A stretch of 64,000 bases of DNA from Streptomyces daqingensis (GTDB lineage: Bacteria; Actinomycetota; Actinomycetes; Streptomycetales; Streptomycetaceae), in NCBI RefSeq assembly GCF_014645895.1, contig NZ_BMMP01000005.1:62001-126000 (forward strand), in the 5' to 3' direction. The position numbers and the translations under genes are program-made. How positions within the stretch are numbered: position 1 is the first letter of the stretch; the number at the start of each line of letters is the position of its first letter. A model generated the notes under the pieces. That model was not told the origin of the DNA and did no database searches. It saw only the letters and a list, made by a program, of their open reading frames with translations. Shown here piece after piece: positions 29,586 to 38,944 of the stretch.

Positions 29586-29602
29586 ATACCCCCCCTAGGT
29601 AT
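29586..29602. promoter_or_regulatory. CsoR-type copper operator
   Basis: ATACCCCCCCTAGGTAT is a pseudo-palindrome with TAC-C-run and AGGTAT arms, the form bound by the copper sensor CsoR in Streptomyces. It lies 50 bp before the copZ start, where a repressor would overlap the promoter. No csoR gene is in the window, so the regulator would act from elsewhere. Confidence 0.75.
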
Positions 29603-29706
29603 TCCTGAGATCTCTGGAAAACCGTCCGGCACAGGTCCCCGACACGTGCGCGGGTCCGCTCGGACACGCGGCACGGCACGCGGCCGGGCATGCGGCCGGG
29701 CATGAG

Positions 29707-29767
29707 AGAGGGCCCCGTGCGGCGTTCTCCCGGGACTGCTCCGGGAGAACGCCGCACGGGGCCCTCT
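29707..29767. terminator. Terminator with 27-bp perfect stem
   Basis: The arms 29707-29733 (AGAGGGCCCCGTGCGG...) and 29741-29767 are perfectly complementary over 27 bp around a 7-nt loop. It lies just downstream of the small HTH gene and upstream of the copper promoter, insulating the two. It is the strongest hairpin in the window. Confidence 0.88.
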
Positions 29768-29798
29768 GGAAACGGTGCGGACAGGCCGCGGTCCGCCG

Positions 29799-30017
29799 TC
29801 AGCGCCCTCCTCGGTGGCCGGGGCGGCGGGCGACCCAGGCCCGGACGGTGTCCGCGTACCAGAACGGCTTGCCCCGCTCGACGAGATCGGGCGGTGGCAG
29901 CAGGCCGTGCTTGCGGTACGAGCGCACCGTGTCCGTCTGGACTCCGATGTGCGCGGCGATGTCCTTGTACGACCAGAGTCGTCGATCGGGCAACTCGGCA
30001 CCTCCCACGCGAGCCAC
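29799..30017 (-). CDS. Small helix-turn-helix (MerR/excisionase-like) protein
   Basis: A 72-residue DNA-binding protein with a winged-helix/MerR-type HTH: SYKDIAAHIGVQTDTVRSYR (about 16-35), then HGLLPPPDLVERGKPFWYADTVRAWVARRPG, which is typical of AlpA/excisionase-like family wings. It stands alone, with no integrase or effector domain, so it is more likely a small chromosomal regulator than a prophage excisionase. Target unknown. Confidence 0.8.
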   Translation of the reverse strand: MARVGGAELPDRRLWSYKDIAAHIGVQTDTVRSYRKHGLLPPPDLVERGKPFWYADTVRAWVARRPGHRGGR

Positions 30018-30124
30018 GGTCGTGGCTGTCGATCATCAGGCTGTGTCCGGTGAACGACACCGAGTGACAAGCGGGGAGGGCCTGTTGAGGATCTGTGACG
30101 TACCGCCCGAGCAATGGTGACGTC

Positions 30125-30161
30125 CGTGACGCGCGCGGCACGGCGGACCGCGCGCGTCACG
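30125..30161. terminator. Terminator after the iolE-like gene
   Basis: CGTGACGCGCGCGG (30125-30138) pairs perfectly with CCGCGCGCGTCACG (30148-30161) around a 9-nt loop, about 55 bp after the stop codon at 30217. Confidence 0.8.
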
Positions 30162-30216
30162 AAGCGGCCGGTCCGGCGGCCGCGGCCGCCGTCAACTGCA
30201 GGGAGGCGTCGCGGAG

Positions 30217-31128
30217 TCAGGCTCCGCAGCCCCGCAGGAAGCGGCGGGTCCGCTCGGCGATCGGGAACGGCTGGTCGGGCGGGCAGGGGTACATGTCCTG
30301 CTCGACGATGGCGAAGAGGTCCACTCCGAGGCCCTGGGCGGCGGTGAGCACCGGCTCCATCGCGGGGACGCCCAGCGGCGGTTCGCACATCACGCCCTGC
30401 CGCACGGCCGGCCCGAAGGGGGTGCCCTTGCTGACGACGTCCTCGAGGATCCGGGGGTCCACCTGCTTCAGGTGCAGGTAGCCGATCCGCTCCCCGTAGG
30501 TCTCGATCAGCTTGACGCTGTCGCCGCCGCAGTACGCGTAATGACCGGTGTCGAGGCAGAGGTTGACCAGGTCGCGGTCGGTCGCGTCGAGGAAGCGCTC
30601 GACGTGTTCCTCGGTGTCGATGTGGGTGTCGGCGTGGGGGTGGACCATGATTCCCAGCCCGTACCGTTCCCGGACTTCGCGGGCGAGCCGCTCCGTGCCG
30701 CTCGCGAGGTGCCGCCACTGCTCGGGGGTCAGCTCGCTGTCCTCGATGAGCTCGGCCGTCTTGTCGTCGCGCCAGAAGGAGGGGATGACGACGAGGTTCT
30801 CCGCGCCCATCGCCTGCGTGAGGGCCGCGACTTGGCTGACGTGCTCCCATGTGGCGTCCCACACCTCGGGTCCGCGGTGCAGCGAGGTGAAGACGGTGCC
30901 GGCGGAGACCTTCAGGTTCCGCGACGCCACCTCGTCGCCGAGGCGGGCCGGGTCCGTGGGGAGATAGCCGTAGGGGCCCAGTTCGATCCATTCGTAGCCG
31001 GCCTGCGCGACCTCGTCGAGGAAGCGCTGCCAGGGCACCTGCTGGGGGTCCTCCGGGAACCAGACGCCCCACGAGTCGGGGGCCGAGCCGACCCGGATGC
31101 GGTCGAGGGAGGGATTCACGGAACTCAC
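30217..31128 (-). CDS. iolE: IolE-like myo-inosose dehydratase / TIM-barrel isomerase
   Basis: A 303-residue xylose-isomerase-like barrel divergent from the iol genes. It begins RIRVGSAPDSWGVWF (about 9-23), a signature of inosose dehydratase and IolI-type proteins. It has the metal strand GIMVHPHADTHIDTE near 140, LCLDTGHYAYCGGD near 175 and HLKQVDP near 200. The GTG at 31128 follows GAGGAG. IolE would convert 2-keto-myo-inositol to the trihydroxycyclohexanedione cleaved by IolD. An IolI/IolH isomerase is the alternative. Confidence 0.75.
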   Translation of the reverse strand: MSSVNPSLDRIRVGSAPDSWGVWFPEDPQQVPWQRFLDEVAQAGYEWIELGPYGYLPTDPARLGDEVASRNLKVSAGTVFTSLHRGPEVWDATWEHVSQVAALTQAMGAENLVVIPSFWRDDKTAELIEDSELTPEQWRHLASGTERLAREVRERYGLGIMVHPHADTHIDTEEHVERFLDATDRDLVNLCLDTGHYAYCGGDSVKLIETYGERIGYLHLKQVDPRILEDVVSKGTPFGPAVRQGVMCEPPLGVPAMEPVLTAAQGLGVDLFAIVEQDMYPCPPDQPFPIAERTRRFLRGCGA

Positions 31129-31235
31129 GGAAGGGCTCCTCGGGTACGTGCGGGTGAGCCTGCGGGCCAGGCCCCGGGCGGGTCCGGGGCACCGGGGGCG
31201 AGCCAACTCGGTGCGCGGCGGCACTGTCAAGAGTT

Positions 31236-31247
31236 TGTTAGGACAAC
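31236..31247. promoter_or_regulatory. Candidate inositol-regulator operator 1
   Basis: TGTTAGGACAAC contains TGT-TAGG-ACA, a short inverted repeat TTGT-N4-ACAA. It lies upstream of the iolE-like gene and recurs 87 bp away upstream of iolC. Confidence 0.5.
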
Positions 31248-31322
31248 GTTTCATACGGACGTACGAGTGCCGTGCGGTCCCGCTGATCACCGTAGTGACC
31301 ACCTCCGGGCATGACGTCAGTA

Positions 31323-31334
31323 TGTAAGGACAAA
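31323..31334. promoter_or_regulatory. Candidate inositol-regulator operator 2
   Basis: TGTAAGGACAAA shares TGT-N-AGGACA with site 1, in the same orientation. It is about 90 bp before the iolC ATG. No regulator gene lies in the cluster, so the protein involved (perhaps GntR family) is outside the window. Confidence 0.5.
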
Positions 31335-31424
31335 CTGTTGACAGGTGTCGAGGACAGCACTGACGATGAGGAACCGGACCGGGAAGCGCCGAGCGCGAGG
31401 AAGACCGAACGGGAAGGGTCGTTC

Positions 31425-32447
31425 ATGGCAGCCACGGCACAGCCGCACGACGTCGTCACGATGGGCCGCATCGGCGTCGACATCTATCCGCTGCAGACGG
31501 GCGTGCCGCTGCCGCAGGTCGAGACGTTCGGGAAGTTCCTCGGCGGCTCCGCCACCAACGTGGCCGTCGCCGCGGCACGGCTCGGCCGCTCCAGCGCCGT
31601 CATCAGCCGCACCGGCGACGACCCCTTCGGCGAGTACTGCCATCAGGCGCTGCGCGGCTTCGGCGTAGACGACCGGTGGGTGACGCCGGTGACGCGCTAC
31701 CCGACGCCCGTCACCTTTTGCGAGATCTTCCCCCCTGACGACTTCCCGCTCTACTTCTACCGGGAGCCCAAGGCGCCCGACCTCGAACTGCGCACGGAGG
31801 ACCTGGACAGGGAAGCCGTCGAGAACGCCGGGATCTTCTGGGTGACCGGCACCGGTCTGTGCGCCGAGCCCAGCCGCACCACCACCCTGGCGGCACTTGA
31901 GATGCGCGCGGAGAGCCAGGAGGCCGCCGCCCCCGGAGACAGGCGCACCGCGACGGTCTTCGACATGGACTGGCGCCCCATGTTCTGGGGCCGCGCGGAA
32001 GGGGACGCGGCCTCCGGCGAGCCCGGGGAGGCGATGGCCGAGGCCCGCCCGTACTACCGCCAGGCGCTGGCCCACGCCACCGTCGCCGTCGGCAACCTCG
32101 ACGAGTGCGAAGTCGCCACCGGCACCCGCGAACCGCGGGCCTGCGCCGACGCCCTGCTGGAAGCCGGAGTCGAGCTGGCCGTCGTCAAGCAGGGCCCGAA
32201 GGGCGTGCTCGCCGCGCACCGTGACGGCACACGCGCCGAGGTGCCGCCCCACCCGGTCGAGGTCGTCAACGGGCTGGGCGCGGGGGACGCCTTCGGCGGT
32301 TCGCTGTGCCACGCGCTGCTCTCGGGCTGGGACCTCGAGTACGCCATGCGCTACGCCAACGCCGCCGGCGCCCTCGTCGCCTCGCGGCTCGCCTGCTCCA
32401 CCGCGATGCCCACCGCCTCGGAGGTCGAGGCCCTGATGCGCGGCTGA
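31425..32447 (+). CDS. iolC: 5-dehydro-2-deoxygluconokinase IolC
   Basis: A 340-residue PfkB-family kinase that phosphorylates 2-deoxy-5-keto-D-gluconate in inositol breakdown. The first PfkB signature is FLGGSATNVAVAAARLG (about 32-48); the second is NGLGAGDAFGGSL near 283, carrying the catalytic Asp. TPVTFCEIFPPDDFPLYFYR near 95 is typical of IolC. The ATG at 31425 follows GGGAAGGG. First gene of the rightward iol cluster. Confidence 0.9.
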   Translation: MAATAQPHDVVTMGRIGVDIYPLQTGVPLPQVETFGKFLGGSATNVAVAAARLGRSSAVISRTGDDPFGEYCHQALRGFGVDDRWVTPVTRYPTPVTFCEIFPPDDFPLYFYREPKAPDLELRTEDLDREAVENAGIFWVTGTGLCAEPSRTTTLAALEMRAESQEAAAPGDRRTATVFDMDWRPMFWGRAEGDAASGEPGEAMAEARPYYRQALAHATVAVGNLDECEVATGTREPRACADALLEAGVELAVVKQGPKGVLAAHRDGTRAEVPPHPVEVVNGLGAGDAFGGSLCHALLSGWDLEYAMRYANAAGALVASRLACSTAMPTASEVEALMRG

Positions 32448-32585
32448 ATCCGTCCGTCCGCCCCTGCGCCCGCCCTTCCGGCCCGTCCGCCCCTCCAGAG
32501 GTCCGCCCGCCCGCCGGGGTCCGCCCCGGGGCGGAATGTCCCGGCCGTCCCCCGCGTGCACACCCGGCCACGAAAGTGAGTCCCC

Positions 32586-33467
32586 TTGAGCAGCATCAGC
32601 ATCCGTGACCTCTCCGCCGTTCGGGCCGGCCACCCGGAGGCGATCGCGGAGGCTGCCGCCAGACGCGCCCGCCGCCCCCTGGTGGGCGGCAGCGGCCGGT
32701 TGATGATCGTCGCCGCGGACCATCCGGCGCGCGGGGCCCTGGGCACGGGCGGCAGCCCGCTCGCCATGGCCAACAGGGGCGAACTGCTGGAGCGGCTGAC
32801 GCTGGCGCTCTCCCGTCCCGGCGTGGACGGCGTGCTGGCGACCGCGGACATCCTGGAGGACCTGCTGCTGCTCGGCGCCCTCGAGGACAAGATCGTCATG
32901 GGCTCCATGAACCGCGGCGGCCTCTACGGCGCGCGTTTCGAGCTGGACGACAGGTTCACGGGGTACCGGGCCCAGGACATAGCGCGGCTCCGCTTCGACG
33001 CGGGCAAGGCGCTGCTGCGCATCGACTACGACGACCCGGGCTCGCTGTCCACGATGGTCGCCACCGCCCGGGCGGTCGACGAGATGGCCGGACAACGGCT
33101 GCCCGTCTTCGTCGAGCCCTTCATCTCGCGCCGCGTGGGCGGAGCCGTGACCAACGACCTGAGCGCCGAGGCCGTCACCCGTTCCATCGCCATCGCCTCC
33201 GGGCTCGGAGGCACGTCCGCGTACACCTGGCTGAAGCTGCCGGTGGCCGAGAACCCCGACGACATGGCCTGGGTCGCCGAGACCTCCACGCTGCCGGTCG
33301 TCCTCCTCGGCGGCGAGACGAACGGCGACCAGGACGGCGCGTACGAGAAGTGGCGCTCGGCGCTGCGCCTCCCGACGGTGCGGGGGCTGGTCGCCGGACG
33401 GTCCCTGCTCTACCCGGCGGACGGCGACGTGGCCGCCGCCGTGGACACCGCCGTGGGGCTCCTCTGA
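32586..33467 (+). CDS. Cgl0159-type (beta/alpha)8 protein, probable iol aldolase
   Basis: A 293-residue TIM-barrel protein of the actinobacterial Cgl0159/aldolase-like family found inside inositol clusters. Blocks RLMIVAADHPARGALG (about 38-53), VDGVLATADILEDLLLLG and LLRIDYDDPGS near 141 are characteristic; KLPVAE near 218 holds a candidate Schiff-base Lys. It starts with TTG at 32586 after GAAAGTGAG. Between iolC and iolB it is the natural candidate for the aldolase step, replacing IolJ. This role is inferred from context. Confidence 0.72.
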   Translation: MSSISIRDLSAVRAGHPEAIAEAAARRARRPLVGGSGRLMIVAADHPARGALGTGGSPLAMANRGELLERLTLALSRPGVDGVLATADILEDLLLLGALEDKIVMGSMNRGGLYGARFELDDRFTGYRAQDIARLRFDAGKALLRIDYDDPGSLSTMVATARAVDEMAGQRLPVFVEPFISRRVGGAVTNDLSAEAVTRSIAIASGLGGTSAYTWLKLPVAENPDDMAWVAETSTLPVVLLGGETNGDQDGAYEKWRSALRLPTVRGLVAGRSLLYPADGDVAAAVDTAVGLL

Positions 33468-33572
33468 GACGGCGGCCCGCCGGGGCCGCCGCGGGACGGA
33501 CGGTCCCGCACGGCGGTGCGCGGCCCCCAGGCGGCCACGACCCGATGTTTCCGGAGCGGCAGAGAGTCGAGG

Positions 33573-34532
33573 ATGACGAACATGACTGGCAGCACTGAAG
33601 GAACGCCCGCGACGCCGGGGACGGGCAGCGGGCTGCACCTGCGGGCGGGCAGCGCCGCCGCCGGGCCGTACGCCCTGGATGTGGACCCCGCACGTGCCGG
33701 CTGGGGGTACTCCTCGCTGCGCGTGCTGGAGCTGGAACCCGGCGGCTCGCACGAGTTCGGCGCCGGGGACAGCGAATGGATCGTCCTGCCGCTGAGCGGC
33801 GGCTGCTCCGTCACCACCGAGGAGGCCGCGTTCTCCCTGCGAGGGCGCCGGAGCGTCTTCGACGGCGTCAGCGACTTCGCCTACGTGCCGCGGGACGCGA
33901 AGGCCACCGTCACGAGCGAGGCCGGCGGCCGTTTCGCGCTCACCGGCGCCCGCTGCACCCGGCGCCTGCCCGCGCGGTACGGGCCGGCGTCCGGCGTCCC
34001 CGTCGAGCTGCGCGGCAGCGGCACCTGCTCCCGGCAGGTCAACAACTTCGCCGCGGCAGGGGTGTTCGAGGCGGACCAGCTCATCGCCGTGGAGGTGCTC
34101 ACGCCGGGCGGCAACTGGTCCTCGTACCCGCCGCACAAGCACGACGAGCACCGGCCGGGCGTGGAGAGCGAGCTGGAGGAGATCTACTACTTCGAGATCG
34201 CCCCCCACCGCACCGGCGAGGAGGCGATCCCCGGCCTCGGTTACCAGCGCGTCTCGCCCTCCGGCCCGGGCAGCTCCACGGACGTGCTCGCCGAGGTGCG
34301 CGACGGCGACGCCGTCCTGATCCCGGACGGCTGGCACGGGCCGTCGATGGCCGCCCCCGGCCACGACATGTACTACCTGAACGTGATGGCCGGTCCGGGG
34401 CTGGAGCGTGCGTGGCTTATCTGCGACCATCCAGACCACGCCTGGATCCGAGGCAGCTGGGAGCACCAGCCTGTCGATCCAAGGCTTCCGCTCTACGAGG
34501 CGCCGACAGTGGAAGGGGAGGACGGCAAGTGA
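33573..34532 (+). CDS. iolB: 5-deoxy-glucuronate isomerase IolB
   Basis: A 319-residue bicupin that isomerises 5-deoxy-glucuronate to 2-deoxy-5-keto-gluconate. The second cupin has the metal-ligand block YPPHKHDEH followed by ELEEIYYFEI (about 187-210), and RVSPSGPGSSTDV near 228 is also conserved. ATGs at 33573 and 33582 are both possible; 33573 has GAGAG at better spacing. Its stop overlaps the iolD GTG, so the two are coupled. Confidence 0.9.
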   Translation: MTNMTGSTEGTPATPGTGSGLHLRAGSAAAGPYALDVDPARAGWGYSSLRVLELEPGGSHEFGAGDSEWIVLPLSGGCSVTTEEAAFSLRGRRSVFDGVSDFAYVPRDAKATVTSEAGGRFALTGARCTRRLPARYGPASGVPVELRGSGTCSRQVNNFAAAGVFEADQLIAVEVLTPGGNWSSYPPHKHDEHRPGVESELEEIYYFEIAPHRTGEEAIPGLGYQRVSPSGPGSSTDVLAEVRDGDAVLIPDGWHGPSMAAPGHDMYYLNVMAGPGLERAWLICDHPDHAWIRGSWEHQPVDPRLPLYEAPTVEGEDGK

Positions 34533-36448
34533 GCTCAGCAGAGACCAGGACGGGCGCCGGGGACGCGACGCTGCGGCTGACCGTCGCCCAGGCCCTCGTC
34601 CGCTTCCTGTCCGCGCAGTACACCGAACGCGACGGGCAGCGGCACCGTCTCGTCGACGCCTGCTGGGGCATCTTCGGGCACGGCAACGTCGCGGGCCTCG
34701 GGCAGGCGCTGGTGGAGAGCGGCCAGGGGGACGGCGCGCCCCTCCGCTTCCTGCAGGGCCGCAACGAGCAGGCCATGGTGCACGCGGCGGTCGGATACGC
34801 CCGCCAGCGCAACCGCCTCTCGGCCCACGCCGTCACCACCTCGATCGGTCCCGGTGCCACCAACCTCGTCACCGGCGCGGCCCTCGCCACCGTCAACCGC
34901 ATCCCTGTGCTGCTGCTGCCCGGCGACACCTTCGCCACCCGCCCCGCCGACCCCGTGCTCCAGCAGCTCGAAGTGCCCTGGGCGGGCGACGTGTCCGTCA
35001 ACGACGCCCTGCGCCCCGTCTCCCGCTACTTCGACCGCGTGCACCGCCCGGAGGCGCTGATCCCGGCGGCGCTCCAGGCGATGCGCGTCCTGGCCGACCC
35101 GGTCGAGACCGGCGCCGTCACGCTCGCGCTGCCGCAGGACGTGCAAGCGGAGGCGTACGACTGGCCCGCGGAGTTCTTCGCGGAGCGCGTCTGGCGCGTA
35201 CGCCGCCAGGCCCCGGAGGCCGCCGAGGTCGCCGCCGCCGCTGAGGCCGTGCGTGCCGCGCGGCGGCCGCTGATCATCGCGGGCGGCGGTGTGCACCACA
35301 GCGAGGCCGAAGACGCGCTGCGCGCGCTGGCCGACGCCACCGGCATCCCCGTCGCCAGCACCCAGGCGGGCAAGGGCTCCCTGCGTCACGACCACCCCGC
35401 CGACGTCGGCGGGGTCGGCCACACCGGCACGGCCGCCGCGAACGAGCTGGCCCGCACCGCCGACCTCGTCATCGGAGCGGGCACCCGCTACAGCGACTTC
35501 ACGACGGCCTCCAACACGCTGTTCGCCGAACCCGGCGTCCGCTTCCTCAACATCAACGTCGCCGCGTTCGACGCGCACAAGATGGCGGGGCAGACGCTCG
35601 TCGCCGACGCGCGCGCGGGGCTGGAGGCACTGGCGGGCGAACTGCTCGGCCACCGCGTCGCCGCCGCCTACGAGGACGAGTACGCCCAGGCCAAGGCCCG
35701 CTGGGAACGCGTCGTGGACTCGGCGTACGCCGCGAAGGACGAGGGCGTGCGGCCCACGCAGGCGCAGGTACTGGGCGCCCTGGACGCGGTGGTGGGCGAC
35801 GACGACGTCGTCGTGAACGCCGCGGGCTCCCTCCCCGGCGACCTGCACAAGCTGTGGCGGGCCCGCTCTCCCCGGCAGTACCACCTGGAGTACGGCTACT
35901 CCTGCATGGGCTACGAGATCCCCGGCTCCATCGGCGTGCGGCTCGCCGCCCCGGAGGCGCCCGTGTGGGCCCTCGTCGGCGACGGAACGTACCTCATGCA
36001 GCCGACGGAGCTGGTCACGGCCGTCCAGGAAGGCGTCGACATCAACGTGGTGCTGCTGCAGAACCACGGTTACGCCTCCATCGGCGGCTTGTCCGAGCTG
36101 ACGGGCGCCGAACGCTTCGGCACCGCCTACCGCCACCGCGCCGCGGACGGCGGCTACACGGGCGAGCCGCTTCCCGTCGATCTCGCCGCCAACGCCGCCT
36201 CGCTGGGCATGGACGTCATCCGCGCGGAGAACCTCGGCGAGCTGCGCACCGGGCTCGCGCAGGCACGGGCGTCCAGCCGGCCGACGTGCGTGTACGTCGA
36301 GACGGAGACCGGCCCGGCCGCGCCGGCGGCCCCGGGGCCCACGGCCTGGTGGGACGTCGTCGTCGCCGAGACCTCCGGACGTCCGGCGGCGCGCAAGGCG
36401 CGTGAGGAGTACGAACGCCATGCCTCGGCCAGGCGCCGCCACCTGTGA
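34529..36448 (+). CDS. iolD: Trihydroxycyclohexane-1,2-dione hydrolase IolD
   Basis: A 639-residue thiamine-diphosphate enzyme that opens the inositol ring. The N-terminal PYR domain has GRNEQAMVHAAVGYAR (catalytic Glu near 79) and SIGPGATNLVTGAALA. The C-terminal PP domain has the GDG...N cofactor motif (LVGDGTYLMQPTEL near 483, with NVVLLQNHGY). The GTG at 34529 overlaps the iolB stop. A Pro/Ala stretch near 590 precedes the C-terminal helix. Confidence 0.94.
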   Translation: MSSAETRTGAGDATLRLTVAQALVRFLSAQYTERDGQRHRLVDACWGIFGHGNVAGLGQALVESGQGDGAPLRFLQGRNEQAMVHAAVGYARQRNRLSAHAVTTSIGPGATNLVTGAALATVNRIPVLLLPGDTFATRPADPVLQQLEVPWAGDVSVNDALRPVSRYFDRVHRPEALIPAALQAMRVLADPVETGAVTLALPQDVQAEAYDWPAEFFAERVWRVRRQAPEAAEVAAAAEAVRAARRPLIIAGGGVHHSEAEDALRALADATGIPVASTQAGKGSLRHDHPADVGGVGHTGTAAANELARTADLVIGAGTRYSDFTTASNTLFAEPGVRFLNINVAAFDAHKMAGQTLVADARAGLEALAGELLGHRVAAAYEDEYAQAKARWERVVDSAYAAKDEGVRPTQAQVLGALDAVVGDDDVVVNAAGSLPGDLHKLWRARSPRQYHLEYGYSCMGYEIPGSIGVRLAAPEAPVWALVGDGTYLMQPTELVTAVQEGVDINVVLLQNHGYASIGGLSELTGAERFGTAYRHRAADGGYTGEPLPVDLAANAASLGMDVIRAENLGELRTGLAQARASSRPTCVYVETETGPAAPAAPGPTAWWDVVVAETSGRPAARKAREEYERHASARRRHL

Positions 36449-36525
36449 ACGCCCGCGACGCCGGGCGCCGGCCCCGCACCCATACCCCCGCAGACTCGCA
36501 ACTCCCTGAAGAAAGGCCCCACTCC

Positions 36526-38022
<1,497 letters not shown>

Positions 38023-38037
38023 ACCGGACGCCGCTGA

Positions 38038-38075
38038 GCGAGGCCCTGCCCGGAATCGTCCGGGCGGGGCCTCGC
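38038..38075 (+). terminator. Terminator of the iol cluster
   Basis: GCGAGGCCCTGCCCGG (38038-38053) pairs with CCGGGCGGGGCCTCGC (38060-38075) with one T-G wobble and a 6-nt loop, 16 bp after the mmsA stop. Confidence 0.85.
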
Positions 38076-38128
38076 TGTGCTCAACTGGGTGCGCACGAAG
38101 CGTGGTTGGGACTGTTATCTTCCCCGCT

Positions 38129-38779
38129 GTGACCCAGCCCGATCACCTGAGCGGCATACGGACGTTCTACGACGCCGTCGCCGTCGACTACGCCGCGCGC
38201 TTCCACGACGAGCTCGACGCGAAGCCGCTGGACCGCGCCATGCTCACCGCCTTCGCGGAACTCGTGCGGCACGCGGGAGGCGGCCCTGTCGCCGACCTCG
38301 GCTGCGGTCCCGGCCGGGTCACCGCCCACCTGCAGGGGCTGGGGCTGAGCGCCCACGGGGTCGACCTGTCGCCGGAGATGGTCGCACTGGCCCGGCGGAC
38401 GCATCCCGGCCTCCGGTTCGAAGAGGGCACCATGACGGACCTGGACCGGCCGGACGGCACGCTCAGCGGAATCGTGACCTGGCACTCGATCATCCACACC
38501 CCCGACGACCTGCTGCCGCAGCTCTTCGCCGAGTTCCACCGGCTGCTCGTGACCGGAGGCCACGCGCTGTTCGCTTTCCAGATCGGCGACGAACCCATCT
38601 ACCTGGACCGCCCCCTCGGCCACAAGGTCTCCCTCGACTTCCACCGGCGGCAGCCCGAATTCGTCGCGGAGCTGCTCGCCGAGGCCGGACTGCCCGTACA
38701 GGCCCGGCTGTCGCGGGAGCCCGACGACCGCGGGATGGAGACGACGCCCCAGGCGTTTCTGCTGTCCCGCAAGGAGTAG
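38129..38779 (+). CDS. SAM-dependent class I methyltransferase
   Basis: A 216-residue Rossmann methyltransferase. Motif I is VADLGCGPGRVT near 54-65, the acidic end of strand 2 is AHGVDLSPEMV near 76, and IVTWHSIIH near 114 corresponds to motif IV. Methyl acceptor unknown. The GTG at 38129 is preceded by TTATCT at 38115-38120 and no ribosome binding site, so it may be a leaderless transcript; a GTG at 38102 would add nine residues. The gene stands alone. Confidence 0.82.
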   Translation: MTQPDHLSGIRTFYDAVAVDYAARFHDELDAKPLDRAMLTAFAELVRHAGGGPVADLGCGPGRVTAHLQGLGLSAHGVDLSPEMVALARRTHPGLRFEEGTMTDLDRPDGTLSGIVTWHSIIHTPDDLLPQLFAEFHRLLVTGGHALFAFQIGDEPIYLDRPLGHKVSLDFHRRQPEFVAELLAEAGLPVQARLSREPDDRGMETTPQAFLLSRKE

Positions 38780-38944
38780 CGCTCAAGGGGGAGCCCTGGC
38801 GCCGCGTCGATCCCCGCTTCACTCCCGGTCCGGCCGCTGTCCGGTCGCCCCGTGCGCTTCGTAGGGCACGTCCCGCAGGTGAACGATGAGTTCGCGCCCC
38901 GGACGAGGTCGTCCTTCCGGCCAGCACACTCCGGAAGGAAAACG

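Noticed and set aside
29799..30017. Reading the small HTH protein as a prophage or plasmid excisionase
   Set aside because: There is no integrase, attachment-site repeat or phage gene nearby.
31317..34466. A 1049-codon open frame on the minus strand across the iol genes
   Set aside because: It is antisense to iolC, the Cgl0159-type gene and iolB, has no family similarity and a composition typical of GC-bias shadows.
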